Shown here one piece after another: positions 44,431-52,428 of a stretch of DNA of 64,000 nt. The position numbers and the translations under genes were made by a program. The first letter of the stretch is position 1. Each line of letters opens with the position of its first letter. This DNA is from Psychrobacillus psychrodurans (GTDB lineage Bacteria > Bacillota > Bacilli > Bacillales_A > Planococcaceae). The DNA lies in NCBI RefSeq assembly GCF_027563345.1, contig NZ_JAMKBK010000010.1; one strand, 5' to 3'. Under the pieces are notes generated by a model. It made no database searches. It saw nothing but the letters and a program-made list of their open reading frames with translations, and had not been told where the DNA came from.

Positions 44431-45561
44431 CTATAATACTATTTTGCTTATTTTATAAGCCGCTTCAATCACTTGCTCTTTTGTATTGTTTAATCCAAAG
44501 CTAAATCGAACCGAATTTCGTAACTCTGGTGTGTTTTCTCCATACATTGCTACGAGTACATGAGACGGATCAATTGAACCTGCAGTGCACGCAGATCCAC
44601 TAGATGCATCAATTCCTGCTAAATCTAATTGCACTAAAAAAGTTTCCACATCTGTATTAGGGATACTTATATTTATAACATGTGGAAGAACAGATTCATG
44701 CGAACCATTAACTTTAAAAGGAACACGAAGTCTCTCTAATTCGGTTAAGAAAACTTGCTTTAACTGATTATAAGTTAGAATGCCCTCAGTAATAACTGTT
44801 TGTTTCAATTGAACCGCCTTTGCAAAAGCAACAATAGCAGGCACGTTTTCAGTACCTGCACGTTTTTTTCGCTCCTGCTGTCCTCCGTAAAAAATCGGCT
44901 TAAGGTTAACACCTTTACGTTGATATAAAAAACCAATCCCTTTAGGGCCATTTATCTTATGGCTTGAAACACTTAGTAAATCGATATAAGCTGTTGTGAC
45001 GTCTATTGATAAGCTACCAAATGCTTGAACAGCATCCGTGTGGAAATAGGCTGGGTGATCTTTCAAAAATTCTCCAATTTCAACGATGGGTTGAATAACC
45101 CCAACCTCATTGTTAGCATACATAATAGAAACTAAAATAGTATCTTCTCTTAGTGAATTTTTCAAGTCATTGATACTGATCAATCCATTTTTATCTACCG
45201 GAAGATAAGTTACTTCAAAACCATCTTTTTCAAGTTGCTCACAAGCATGTAGTACAGCATGATGTTCAATCTGAGTTGTAATTACATGCTTACCTTCATT
45301 CTTCCTAGCATAAGCAGTTCCAAAAATAGCATAATTATCTGCTTCCGTACCTCCGCTAGTAATAGTAATTTCCGTTTCATGTGCCCCAATACTTTTAGCT
45401 AAAATTGTTCTTGCATCATCCACTTTCTTTCTTGCTTTTCTTCCTGTCTGATGGATGCTAGATGGGTTTCCGAACTCTTCTTTCATTTCAGTTGTATAGA
45501 CTTGGATTACTTCTTCGGACATAGGTGTTGTGGCTGCATGATCCAAATATATTCTAGTCAT
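44431..45561 (-). CDS. iscS: Cysteine desulfurase (IscS/NifS type, YrvO)
   Basis: PLP enzyme that moves sulfur from cysteine to MnmA for tRNA thiolation. PLP-binding Lys in SVSSHKINGPKG, aspartate/His region THIEHHAV-like (TTQIEHHAVLHAC), and the active Cys in SSGSACTAGS. 376 residues from ATG 45561 after AAGGAGTTT; the longer frame runs back into cymR. Directly follows cymR and precedes mnmA, the arrangement of B. subtilis cymR-yrvO-trmU. Confidence 0.95.
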   Translation of the reverse strand: MTRIYLDHAATTPMSEEVIQVYTTEMKEEFGNPSSIHQTGRKARKKVDDARTILAKSIGAHETEITITSGGTEADNYAIFGTAYARKNEGKHVITTQIEHHAVLHACEQLEKDGFEVTYLPVDKNGLISINDLKNSLREDTILVSIMYANNEVGVIQPIVEIGEFLKDHPAYFHTDAVQAFGSLSIDVTTAYIDLLSVSSHKINGPKGIGFLYQRKGVNLKPIFYGGQQERKKRAGTENVPAIVAFAKAVQLKQTVITEGILTYNQLKQVFLTELERLRVPFKVNGSHESVLPHVINISIPNTDVETFLVQLDLAGIDASSGSACTAGSIDPSHVLVAMYGENTPELRNSVRFSFGLNNTKEQVIEAAYKISKIVL

Positions 45562-45571
45562 TTTAAACTCC

Positions 45572-45994
45572 TTATATATAAAACATATACCCAGTGTTCT
45601 CTGGATCTTCTTCTGTATATTTTGCAAGGTCTTCTATCGTAGTGGTGTCTAATACATTTTTGACAGCATCTCTAATACGCATCCAAAGTTCACGCTGCGA
45701 CGGTGCTTCGTCTTCAATCCCTTCAACGATTTGAATAGGACCCTCTAAAACTCGAATAACATCACCTGCAGTAATTTCGTCTGGTGTTTTTGATAGCATA
45801 TAACCACCGTAAGCACCTCTTACACTCTTTACAAGCCCTGCATTTCTTAGAGGAGAAACAATCTGCTCTAGATAAGCTTCAGACAAATTATATTCCGCAG
45901 CAATTTGACGGAGGGCAATCGGTCCTTCCCCATATTGCTTCCCTAAAGCCACTATTATCGTTAAACCGTATCTTCCTTTTGTTGAAAATTTCAA
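45572..45994 (-). CDS. cymR: Rrf2-family cysteine metabolism repressor CymR
   Basis: Master repressor of cysteine uptake and synthesis, active in complex with CysK in B. subtilis. N-terminal winged helix (KFSTKGRYGLTIIVALG ... LRQIAAEYNLSEAYLEQIV). No [Fe-S] cysteines of IscR are seen, which fits CymR. 140 residues, TTG start 45994 after GAGGTG. Divergent from rarA. Confidence 0.94.
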   Translation of the reverse strand: MKFSTKGRYGLTIIVALGKQYGEGPIALRQIAAEYNLSEAYLEQIVSPLRNAGLVKSVRGAYGGYMLSKTPDEITAGDVIRVLEGPIQIVEGIEDEAPSQRELWMRIRDAVKNVLDTTTIEDLAKYTEEDPENTGYMFYI

Positions 45995-46131
45995 AATAAT
46001 TCACCTCATAAGATTAAAAAAATTCTTTCCCTAGTATAGCATAATTACATACTATATCGACTTCAAAATGACTTTTCAGGCAATCTTCTATATAATTAAA
46101 GAACAGATGTACGAAATAAGGAGTGATCATT

Positions 46132-47418
46132 TTGCAAAATGAACCTTTAGCATATCGGATGAGACCTCAAACTATAGATGAACTAGCTGGACAACAGCAT
46201 GTTATCGGAGAAAACACCGCATTGTATAAAATGATAAAAAACGGACATGTACCATCAATGCTATTATATGGCGATCCAGGAGTTGGCAAAACCTCTCTTG
46301 CATTTGCCATAGCGGGTACCACAAAGCTACCCTTTGTTGCATTGAATGCCACTAAAGCTGGGAAGAAAGATGTGGAAGATGTAGTAGCCGATGCACGTAT
46401 CAGCGGGAAAGTCATTCTATTTCTAGATGAGATTCATCGTTTCAACAAGTTACAGCAGGATACATTGCTACCTCATGTAGAAAATGGATCGATTATATTA
46501 ATCGGAGCAACAACTGAAAATCCCTATCATGATGTAAACCCAGCAATAAGATCACGTTGTGGTGAAATCAAACAACTTAAAAGACTAACGACTGATGACA
46601 TAGATTTACTTTTAATAAGAGCGTTAGAAGATGAAATAAAAGGTCTTGGTCAGATGAAAATTCAAATTAGCGAGGATCAAAGAAAATTAATAGCAGATGC
46701 AGCTAATGGTGATGCACGAAAAGCTCTAACCCTATTAGAGTCTACTATTTTTGCAAGTTTTGAAGAAAACGGGATCACTATTGTAGAGGATTCAATCTTA
46801 AAAAGTCTCGTTGATAGGGTCGGGGTTTTTGGGGATAAAAAAGGATCTCACTTTTACAACTTACTTTCAGCATTACAGAAATCAGTCCGTGGCAGTGATA
46901 CAGATGCGGCACTATATTATTTGGCGCACCTTTTGGAAAACGGCGACTTGGTAGCTGTTTCTAGAAGGTTACTGGTAATGAGTTATGAGGATATAGGGCT
47001 AGCTAACCCATCTGTTGGTCCACAAGTACTAGCAGCTATTCAATCCGCAGAACGATTAGGATTACCGGAAGCACGAATACCTTTAGCCAACGCTGTAGTC
47101 CTTATGTGTTTATCGGAGAAGTCCAATTCTGCATACTCCGCTTTAGATGCTGCAATTGCAAGTATACACCAGGGGAAAACTGGTGATATTCCAAGTCATT
47201 TAAAGGACACGCATTATGCAGGAGCAGCTGATTTAGGTCATGGTGGTTATATATATCCACATGACTATAAAATCGGCACATTTGGTGGCTGGGTCAATCA
47301 AACCTACTTGCCAGATAATCTTGTGGGTTCTACTTTCTATAAACCGATTGAAGCTGGCGAAGAAAAAAGATTGGCAGCTATCTACACGCGATTAGAGAAT
47401 TTTAAAAAAGAAAAGTAA
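46132..47418 (+). CDS. rarA: Replication-associated recombination protein A (RarA/MgsA)
   Basis: AAA+ ATPase that acts at stalled forks with single-strand binding protein. Walker A YGDPGVGKTSLA, Walker B ILFLDEIHRF, sensor I GATTENP, and the C-terminal tetramerisation domain (SYEDIGLANPSVGPQVL). 428 residues. Start taken as TTG 46132 (MQNEPLAYRMRP) 8 bases after AAGGAG; the GTG at 46123 overlaps that site. Confidence 0.95.
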   Translation: MQNEPLAYRMRPQTIDELAGQQHVIGENTALYKMIKNGHVPSMLLYGDPGVGKTSLAFAIAGTTKLPFVALNATKAGKKDVEDVVADARISGKVILFLDEIHRFNKLQQDTLLPHVENGSIILIGATTENPYHDVNPAIRSRCGEIKQLKRLTTDDIDLLLIRALEDEIKGLGQMKIQISEDQRKLIADAANGDARKALTLLESTIFASFEENGITIVEDSILKSLVDRVGVFGDKKGSHFYNLLSALQKSVRGSDTDAALYYLAHLLENGDLVAVSRRLLVMSYEDIGLANPSVGPQVLAAIQSAERLGLPEARIPLANAVVLMCLSEKSNSAYSALDAAIASIHQGKTGDIPSHLKDTHYAGAADLGHGGYIYPHDYKIGTFGGWVNQTYLPDNLVGSTFYKPIEAGEEKRLAAIYTRLENFKKEK

Positions 47419-47442
47419 TAAGAAAAACCGGATAAAAAAAAG

Positions 47443-48075
47443 CCCGGTCCTCTAAAAAAAATGTAGATATGCCGTTGATTTCCGTTCCGAGCGGACGCTT
47501 TCGTGGGCACGGCTTCAGCCGCTTCCCTTGCTCCTGCGCAAGCTCTTCGGAAAAAAGATTTTCTCTACGCTCAGTCCAGGGTCTTCAGCTCGCGCTGTTC
47601 CCACCGGAGTCGCCGCTCTGCGCTCCAATCATTAGATCCACTTTATATATCGGATAATTTAATTTAAAACCGCCTAAGTATACGTGTTTTATTCTAAAAT
47701 AGGTAACGCTGATAAGGAATCAGATCATAGAAAATCTACTTTCTTCTTCCTTCCATACAGAATAATATCTCTAAATAACAAGACGATACTATCCCTACAC
47801 TAAATGGGACTACTCTTATCATCTAGGCGAGAGGCTATGCTAAATTTTATCATGCAGTGCTACTCACTTAATTGATTGTAGTGAAATGTGGCGACTCCAA
47901 CGGGATTAGCGATAAAGTCGAGACCCCGCAGGAAAGAATCGTAGCGCCTGACTGAGGAGGCTCGACCTCGCCCGCGGAAAGCGTTCCACATGTAACGGAA
48001 ATAAGTACTATTATTCATTCTTAAAAGTACCATGAACCAAGTGTTCACGGTACATTTTAATATACTTTCTGTCTA
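47443..48075. repeat. Degenerate intergenic module, copy A
   Basis: A 630-base non-coding segment downstream of rarA. Left arm 47470-47645 is GC-rich (GTTGATTTCCGTTCCGAGCG, GCTTCAGCCGCTTC, CAGTCCAGGGTCTTCAG), the middle is AT-rich, and the right arm 47865-48010 contains inverted counterparts (GGCGACTCCAACGGGA, CCCGCAGGAAAGA, CCCGCGGAAAGCG, GTAACGGAAAT). Matches copy B at 51958-52383 along its length. Two open frames of about 62 codons, one per arm, have no ribosome binding site and are not genes. Confidence 0.75.
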
Positions 48076-48077
48076 TT

Positions 48078-48115
48078 AAAAAAACCAGCACCCTTGAAAA
48101 GGGACTGGATTTTTT
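48078..48115 (-). terminator. Terminator downstream of the small basic protein gene
   Basis: CCAGnnCCCTT/AAGGGnCTGG hairpin flanked by A6 and T6 runs, so it can act in both directions; it sits just beyond the stop at 48121. Confidence 0.85.
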
Positions 48116-48120
48116 ATGGT

Positions 48121-48315
48121 TTAAACACCCATCTTACGTCTTGTGTTACTCACTTTTTTAGTCTGTTGGCTTTTCATTTTCTGATTTCCAGTAGAACCGT
48201 TAAGGGAAGTTTTACCACCTGCAGATTGATTCTTTTTCTCTTCAAGCTTTTGCTTAACAGCTTCTTGAAGTGTCATTTTCTTTTTAGGTGCTTCATGGTT
48301 ATTTGTTTCAGTCAT
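48121..48315 (-). CDS. Small basic protein of unknown function
   Basis: 64 residues, MTETNNHEAPKKKMTLQEAV ... then a Lys/Gln/Ser-rich, probably disordered tail ending NTRRKMGV. Not recognised as a named family. The ATG is preceded by GAGGAGGGG at correct spacing and the gene has its own terminator, so it is very likely real. No signal peptide, membrane segment or cysteine. It follows tcdA by 60 bases on the same strand. The composition resembles nucleic-acid-binding or spore-type small proteins, but that is a guess. Confidence 0.75.
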   Translation of the reverse strand: MTETNNHEAPKKKMTLQEAVKQKLEEKKNQSAGGKTSLNGSTGNQKMKSQQTKKVSNTRRKMGV

Positions 48316-48374
48316 TGTAATCCCCTCCTCGCTTATAAATTTAGTATAAATCATCAGGAAAAAACTTCAAGTAA

Positions 48375-49136
48375 TTACTGTACTCGATTAATATGAATAT
48401 CCTTCGAGATGTCGTTTATAACCCAGCTAGCACATATTAAACCGACTGTTGAGGGAACAAATGCGTTTGAAGAAGGTGGCATTTTAGCTTTTCTAATAGC
48501 TGCTTCTGGTTTACCAACCGTTCCAACTACGTCCTCTCTAACTACAATTGGGCTCTCGTCTGAAAATACAACTGGAATTCCTTTGGTAATGCGGTCTTCC
48601 TTGCGTAGCTTTGTACGTATAACTTTTGCAATCGGATCCGTATGTGTTTTAGATATATCAACAATCTTAAAACGAGTTGGATCTGTTTTATTTGCAGCAC
48701 CCATACTTGAAATAATTTTTATATTACGTTTTAAGCATTCTTTCATTAAATGAATTTTATAAATGATTGTATCAGATGCATCGATAACATAATCTATATT
48801 CATCGCAAAAAATTGCTCATATGTTTCTTCCGTATAAAACATATGCATATCTATTACTTCACATTCAGGATTAATGTCGGCAATTCGTTCTTTCATCACT
48901 TCTGATTTTGAACGTCCAATCGTTGATATATAAGCTACTAACTGACGGTTTATATTAGTAATGTCTACATTATCTTTATCTACTAAAATAATTCGACCAA
49001 CACCACTTCTTGCACAAGCTTCAGCTGCGAAAGATCCGACTCCACCTACACCCAATATAGCAACAGTAGTACCTTTCAATAGTTCTATTCCTTCTTCACC
49101 TATTGCAAGTTCATTTCTAGAAAATTGATGTAACAT
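48375..49136 (-). CDS. tcdA: tRNA threonylcarbamoyladenosine dehydratase TcdA
   Basis: E1-like enzyme (YrvM) that cyclises t6A37 to ct6A37. Nucleotide motif GVGGVGSFAAEACARSG, Asp/Arg elements of the adenylation site (DKDNVDITNINRQ) and the SSMGAANKTDP segment. 253 residues, ATG start. It acts on the same tRNA position as mtaB at the other end of the window. Confidence 0.95.
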   Translation of the reverse strand: MLHQFSRNELAIGEEGIELLKGTTVAILGVGGVGSFAAEACARSGVGRIILVDKDNVDITNINRQLVAYISTIGRSKSEVMKERIADINPECEVIDMHMFYTEETYEQFFAMNIDYVIDASDTIIYKIHLMKECLKRNIKIISSMGAANKTDPTRFKIVDISKTHTDPIAKVIRTKLRKEDRITKGIPVVFSDESPIVVREDVVGTVGKPEAAIRKAKMPPSSNAFVPSTVGLICASWVINDISKDIHINRVQ

Positions 49137-49185
49137 AAAAACACTCCATTTAAATCAGATTAGTTGATAAAATCCCAAGAAAAAA

Positions 49186-49207
49186 CCTCTAGCAAATTCG
49201 CCAGAGG
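49186..49207 (-). terminator. Terminator of the 6S RNA gene
   Basis: CCTCTnGC ... GCnAGAGG hairpin followed by TTTTTTC on the minus strand, about 15 bases beyond the predicted 6S 3' end. Confidence 0.8.
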
Positions 49208-49221
49208 ATATTTAACAAATG

Positions 49222-49411
49222 ATACGAATCCCAATCGTGCCGACAAATAAAGCGTATCGTTTTGAACCCGCAAGAAGCAGGTGGGTGTCCTCTTTATTAA
49301 TCCTGGCGTCCCGATTAAAGGCATGTCATTTATAATAAAAGTTAGACTCCCAACGATATAATTGTTCGGTCAAAACTGATTGGCAAATTGCGAACACATC
49401 AGGATTCGTGT
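49222..49411 (-). ncRNA. ssrS: 6S RNA (SsrS / 6S-1)
   Basis: No protein frame fits this conserved-looking block. On the minus strand the ends pair (ACGAATCC near 49404-49411 with GGATTCGT near 49224-49231), the 5' part reads CCTGATGTGTTCGCAATTTG and the length is about 190, as for B. subtilis 6S-1. It has its own promoter and terminator and lies next to tcdA on the aspS side, the same place as bsrA in B. subtilis. 6S RNA mimics an open promoter and sequesters sigma-A holoenzyme. Ends are estimated from the closing stem. Confidence 0.82.
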
Positions 49412-49418
49412 TATTTGT

Positions 49419-49447
49419 ATAATAGCATATGAATCATGAAACTTCAA
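49419..49447 (-). promoter_or_regulatory. Promoter of the 6S RNA
   Basis: Minus-strand TTGAAG (49442-49447), 17-base spacer, TATTAT (49419-49424), placing transcription start near 49412, where the closing stem of the RNA begins. Confidence 0.7.
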
Positions 49448-49599
49448 TCATTTTAATGCCAACTTTACTAACTATTCTGAATAATAGGTACATAGAATTA
49501 TTCCAGTTTAACCATTCCTTTATAATATTTAGCCTCTTAAGTTGTATGGTTAGTCCTTCATGAATATGATGCATCATATAACAAAAATGGGGGACATGA

Positions 49600-50226
49600 A
49601 TGAATTCTTTAAGTACATATTTCTTGTTAGGTATTTCCTTAGCAGCGCCAATTGGACCTGTTAAAGCAACACTTCTAAATACCGGTATAAAAAATGGGTT
49701 TTTCCATGCGTGGTTTTTCGGGCTCGGGGCTATAGTAACAGACATAATATATATGCTGATGGTTTACTTTGGAGTGGGTCAATTTATCGATTCTCCATAT
49801 ATGCGGATATTTTTATGGTGCTTCGGATTTTTTGTGCTCATGTATACAGGGATTGAAAATTTATTGACTTTAAATAATATTTCTATTGATCCTAAATTCC
49901 GAAAAATTGTTCGATTTCGGCACTCAATGTTAGCTGGCTCGTTAATGGCTTTTTTGAATCCTTTAACAATTCTATTTTGGTTAGGTATTTATGGTTCTAT
50001 TTTGGTAAGTGGTGGTAGTGAAATATCTGGTATTGAAACCATAATCATTAGTCTAGCAATATTAGTTGGTATTGGGCTTGTAGATTTTATAATGGCCTTC
50101 TTATCGAGTAGTTCAAGAAATTTACTGTCCACCCCTCTTTTAAAAGCTATTTCTTTTATTTCTTCCTTATGTATGATTGGTTTTGGTATCTATTTTGGCA
50201 TCCAAGCTTTTAATGCTCTTTTTTAG
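49600..50226 (+). CDS. LysE/RhtB family amino-acid exporter
   Basis: Small membrane transporter of 208 residues with about six membrane segments. The N-terminal signature SLAAPIGPVKATLLNTGIKNGF and the central LNPLTILFWLGIYGS are characteristic of LysE/RhtB exporters; the exported amino acid cannot be told. ATG after GGGGGACATGA. With the MFS gene downstream it forms a plus-strand pair inserted between the 6S RNA and aspS, a place with no such genes in B. subtilis. Confidence 0.88.
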   Translation: MNSLSTYFLLGISLAAPIGPVKATLLNTGIKNGFFHAWFFGLGAIVTDIIYMLMVYFGVGQFIDSPYMRIFLWCFGFFVLMYTGIENLLTLNNISIDPKFRKIVRFRHSMLAGSLMAFLNPLTILFWLGIYGSILVSGGSEISGIETIIISLAILVGIGLVDFIMAFLSSSSRNLLSTPLLKAISFISSLCMIGFGIYFGIQAFNALF

Positions 50227-50300
50227 TAATTTATTGAAACGTATATTGTAAGGTAGCAGGGAGAACATACCTTAAAGACATTAGTTGAGGTGTGCAGATT

Positions 50301-51539
50301 ATGAAAAATAATAATCAGAATGACGATGTAAGTATATGGTGCGTTATTAGTATGGCCTCTATCCCACTGGTCATGACACTTGGTAACTCTATGCTGATTC
50401 CAATTTTACCTATTTTAGAAAAAAAGGTAGGAATCAGTTCGTTCCAGTCAAGTATGATTATTACCAGTTATTCAATCGCAGCCATTTTTCTAATACCAGT
50501 AGCTGGTTACCTTTCTGATCGTTTCGGAAGAAAAATTGTCATTTTACCAAGTTTGATACTGGCACTCATCGGAGGTATTATTGCTGGTTTTGCTTCTTGG
50601 AAAATAGACGACCCCTTTTTTTGGATTATTATAGGAAGAATTCTTCAAGGAATAGGTGCGGCTGGTGCCATGCCAATAGTATTGCCACTTGTCGGCGATT
50701 TATATAAGGATGATGATGAGAAAACTAGTTCTTGTCTTGGCATTATTGAAACCTCAAACACCTTCGGCAAAGTTTTAAGTCCGATTCTCGGATCTGTTTT
50801 AGCTGCAGTATTATGGTTTTTACCGTTCTTTTCAATTTCGATTTTTAGTTTAATTTCCATCGTGATGATATTCTTCTTTGTTAAAGTACCTAAGGAGAAA
50901 GATGAACCCCAAAAATTGAAAGACTTTTTGAGTAATACAAAAAAGACATTTAAAAAAGAAGGAAAATGGCTCTTAACTGTATTTATAAATGGTGCTTTTG
51001 TTATGCTCATATTATTCGGTGTTTTGTTTTTCCTATCTGAAATGTTGGAAAAAACACATGATATAAAAGGAATTAAAAAAGGTTTTGTTCTAGCTATTCC
51101 ACTACTTATGCTCTGTATTGCCTCTTATATAACTGGCCGAAATATAAAAGGAAACGTTTCTGCAATGAAAAAAATGACGATGATTTGTTTAATTGCTATG
51201 TCAATTAGTGTTGTATTTATAGGCTTTACAAAAGAAAAACTAATTCTTTTGTTAACTATCACGAGTGTGATGGGAATAGCAATTGGTGCCTTGTTACCAG
51301 TACTAGATGCACTTATTACGGAAAATATAAAAAAAGAAGAGCGAGGAACTATCTCTTCTTTTTATAGTTCCGCCAGATTCATCGGTGTTGCGGCTGGTCC
51401 ACCAATCATGTCGCTAGTCATGAAAAATTATCTTAATATTAGTTATATCGTTGCTGGAGTAATTGGAATTGTCCTCTTTTTCCTTGCGATGAAACTTATT
51501 AAAGTCGAGGAAATTGAGGGACAAAATCAGAAGGTGTAA
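50301..51539 (+). CDS. MFS transporter, multidrug-efflux type
   Basis: 412-residue 12-segment major facilitator. Motif A is clear between segments 2 and 3 (GYLSDRFGRKIV), and motif C-like GIGAAGAMPIVLPLVGDLY lies in segments 4-5, typical of drug/proton antiporters. Start ATG 50301, 8 bases after TGAGGTG. It is 74 bases after the LysE gene and ends in a strong terminator. Substrate not predictable. Confidence 0.88.
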   Translation: MKNNNQNDDVSIWCVISMASIPLVMTLGNSMLIPILPILEKKVGISSFQSSMIITSYSIAAIFLIPVAGYLSDRFGRKIVILPSLILALIGGIIAGFASWKIDDPFFWIIIGRILQGIGAAGAMPIVLPLVGDLYKDDDEKTSSCLGIIETSNTFGKVLSPILGSVLAAVLWFLPFFSISIFSLISIVMIFFFVKVPKEKDEPQKLKDFLSNTKKTFKKEGKWLLTVFINGAFVMLILFGVLFFLSEMLEKTHDIKGIKKGFVLAIPLLMLCIASYITGRNIKGNVSAMKKMTMICLIAMSISVVFIGFTKEKLILLLTITSVMGIAIGALLPVLDALITENIKKEERGTISSFYSSARFIGVAAGPPIMSLVMKNYLNISYIVAGVIGIVLFFLAMKLIKVEEIEGQNQKV

Positions 51540-51541
51540 AT

Positions 51542-51580
51542 AAAATGGACTGGAAAGCTAAATGCTAACCAGTCCATTTT
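51542..51580 (+). terminator. Terminator of the MFS gene (bidirectional)
   Basis: AAAATGGACTGG/CCAGTCCATTTT perfect 12-bp stem between the convergent MFS and yqhV genes. Confidence 0.9.
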
Positions 51581-51587
51581 GTATTAT

Positions 51588-51857
51588 TCAACTTGATTTT
51601 AAACTATAAAGAATGAGTAATATTCCAGAGAATAAACAAACCATTCTTGTTAAGGATATCTTTTCCGATAAACCCGTTAAACCTATGCCAGTTGTGACTA
51701 TTAAAACAACAGGACCTACTAAAGCTAGTAAAGAGTTAATATAAAAAGCTTTTTCTAAATCATTAAATTTAATCATGAGCATTGCTGCAGATAACTCGAT
51801 ACTACCTGAGAGTAATCTTAGTATGATAATAAATAATAACGCCTTCTCAATAATCAG
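51588..51857 (-). CDS. yqhV: YqhV family small membrane protein (DUF2619), start unclear
   Basis: Two to three membrane segments; matches YqhV in the conserved block IEKALLFIIILRLLSG, then MLMIKFNDLEKAF and LGLTGLSEKISLT-type sequence. The first ATG (51782) would remove the first membrane segment and the conserved LRLLSGSIEL. The frame remains open to 51863, but offers only CTG (51857), ATA or ATT codons there, downstream of AAAGGTAG. I give the CTG position as provisional; from it the protein is about 89 residues, the family length of roughly 90. Function unknown. Confidence 0.75.
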   Translation of the reverse strand: MIIEKALLFIIILRLLSGSIELSAAMLMIKFNDLEKAFYINSLLALVGPVVLIVTTGIGLTGLSEKISLTRMVCLFSGILLILYSLKSS

Positions 51858-51957
51858 TATCTTCTACCTTTCTTTAATAAAAGAATATGTACTATTGAGA
51901 TTATATGTAAACGTCTTAAGTATTATTTGGATAGTTTAAAAAACCTTGCAAAAAGAC

Positions 51958-52383
51958 TCCCAGTCCTCTAAAAACAAGAACGTGGATACGACATTGATTG
52001 TAGCGAAGAGCGGACGCTTTCCGTGGGCATAGCTTCAGCCGCTTCTTTTGCTTACGCTCATTCCAGGACTCTGTGCTCCAATCAACTAGGTCCACTTTAA
52101 ATAATGGGATAATTGAATATAAAACCACCTAGATATACATGTTTTATCTTAAAATAAGTAAAGAAGAAATACTTATCGAGCAGACGGTTTTATCACTAGA
52201 TTAACTTTGATTACTCTTATTATCTTAGGGATATGCTTTACCCTATCTCGGTGTATAGAACAACACTCTATATTGATTGAAATGGAAGATAGCGACTCCA
52301 GCTGAAACGGAAATCAGTAGTATTATTCATTCTTTCAATTCCCGTGAACCAAGTTTTACGGGACATTTTATATACTTTCTTTA
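51958..52383. repeat. Degenerate intergenic module, copy B
   Basis: Direct-oriented relative of copy A: AGTCCTCTAAAAA, AGAGCGGACGCTTTC, GTGGGCATAGCTTCAGCCGC, TAGGTCCACTTTAAATAA, an AT-rich core with AAAACCACCTAGATATACATG, then a shortened right arm (GCGACTCCAGCTGAAACGG, AAATCAGTAGTATTATTCATTC) and CCGTGAACCAAG. About 200 bases of the right arm of copy A are missing. No gene here; the aspS terminator hairpin (GGATTnnTCA/TGACnAATCC around 52387-52422) lies at its right end. Confidence 0.72.
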
Positions 52384-52428
52384 AAAGAGGATTCATCACG
52401 ACAACTGTCATGACAAATCCTCCTAAAT

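Noticed and set aside
47469..48048. Two frames of about 62 codons in the spacer after rarA
   Set aside because: They lie in the two GC-rich arms of repeat copy A and lack ribosome binding sites.
49434..49745. 103-codon minus-strand frame over the LysE gene start and 6S promoter
   Set aside because: Antisense to a convincing LysE gene and covers the 6S promoter; no family features.
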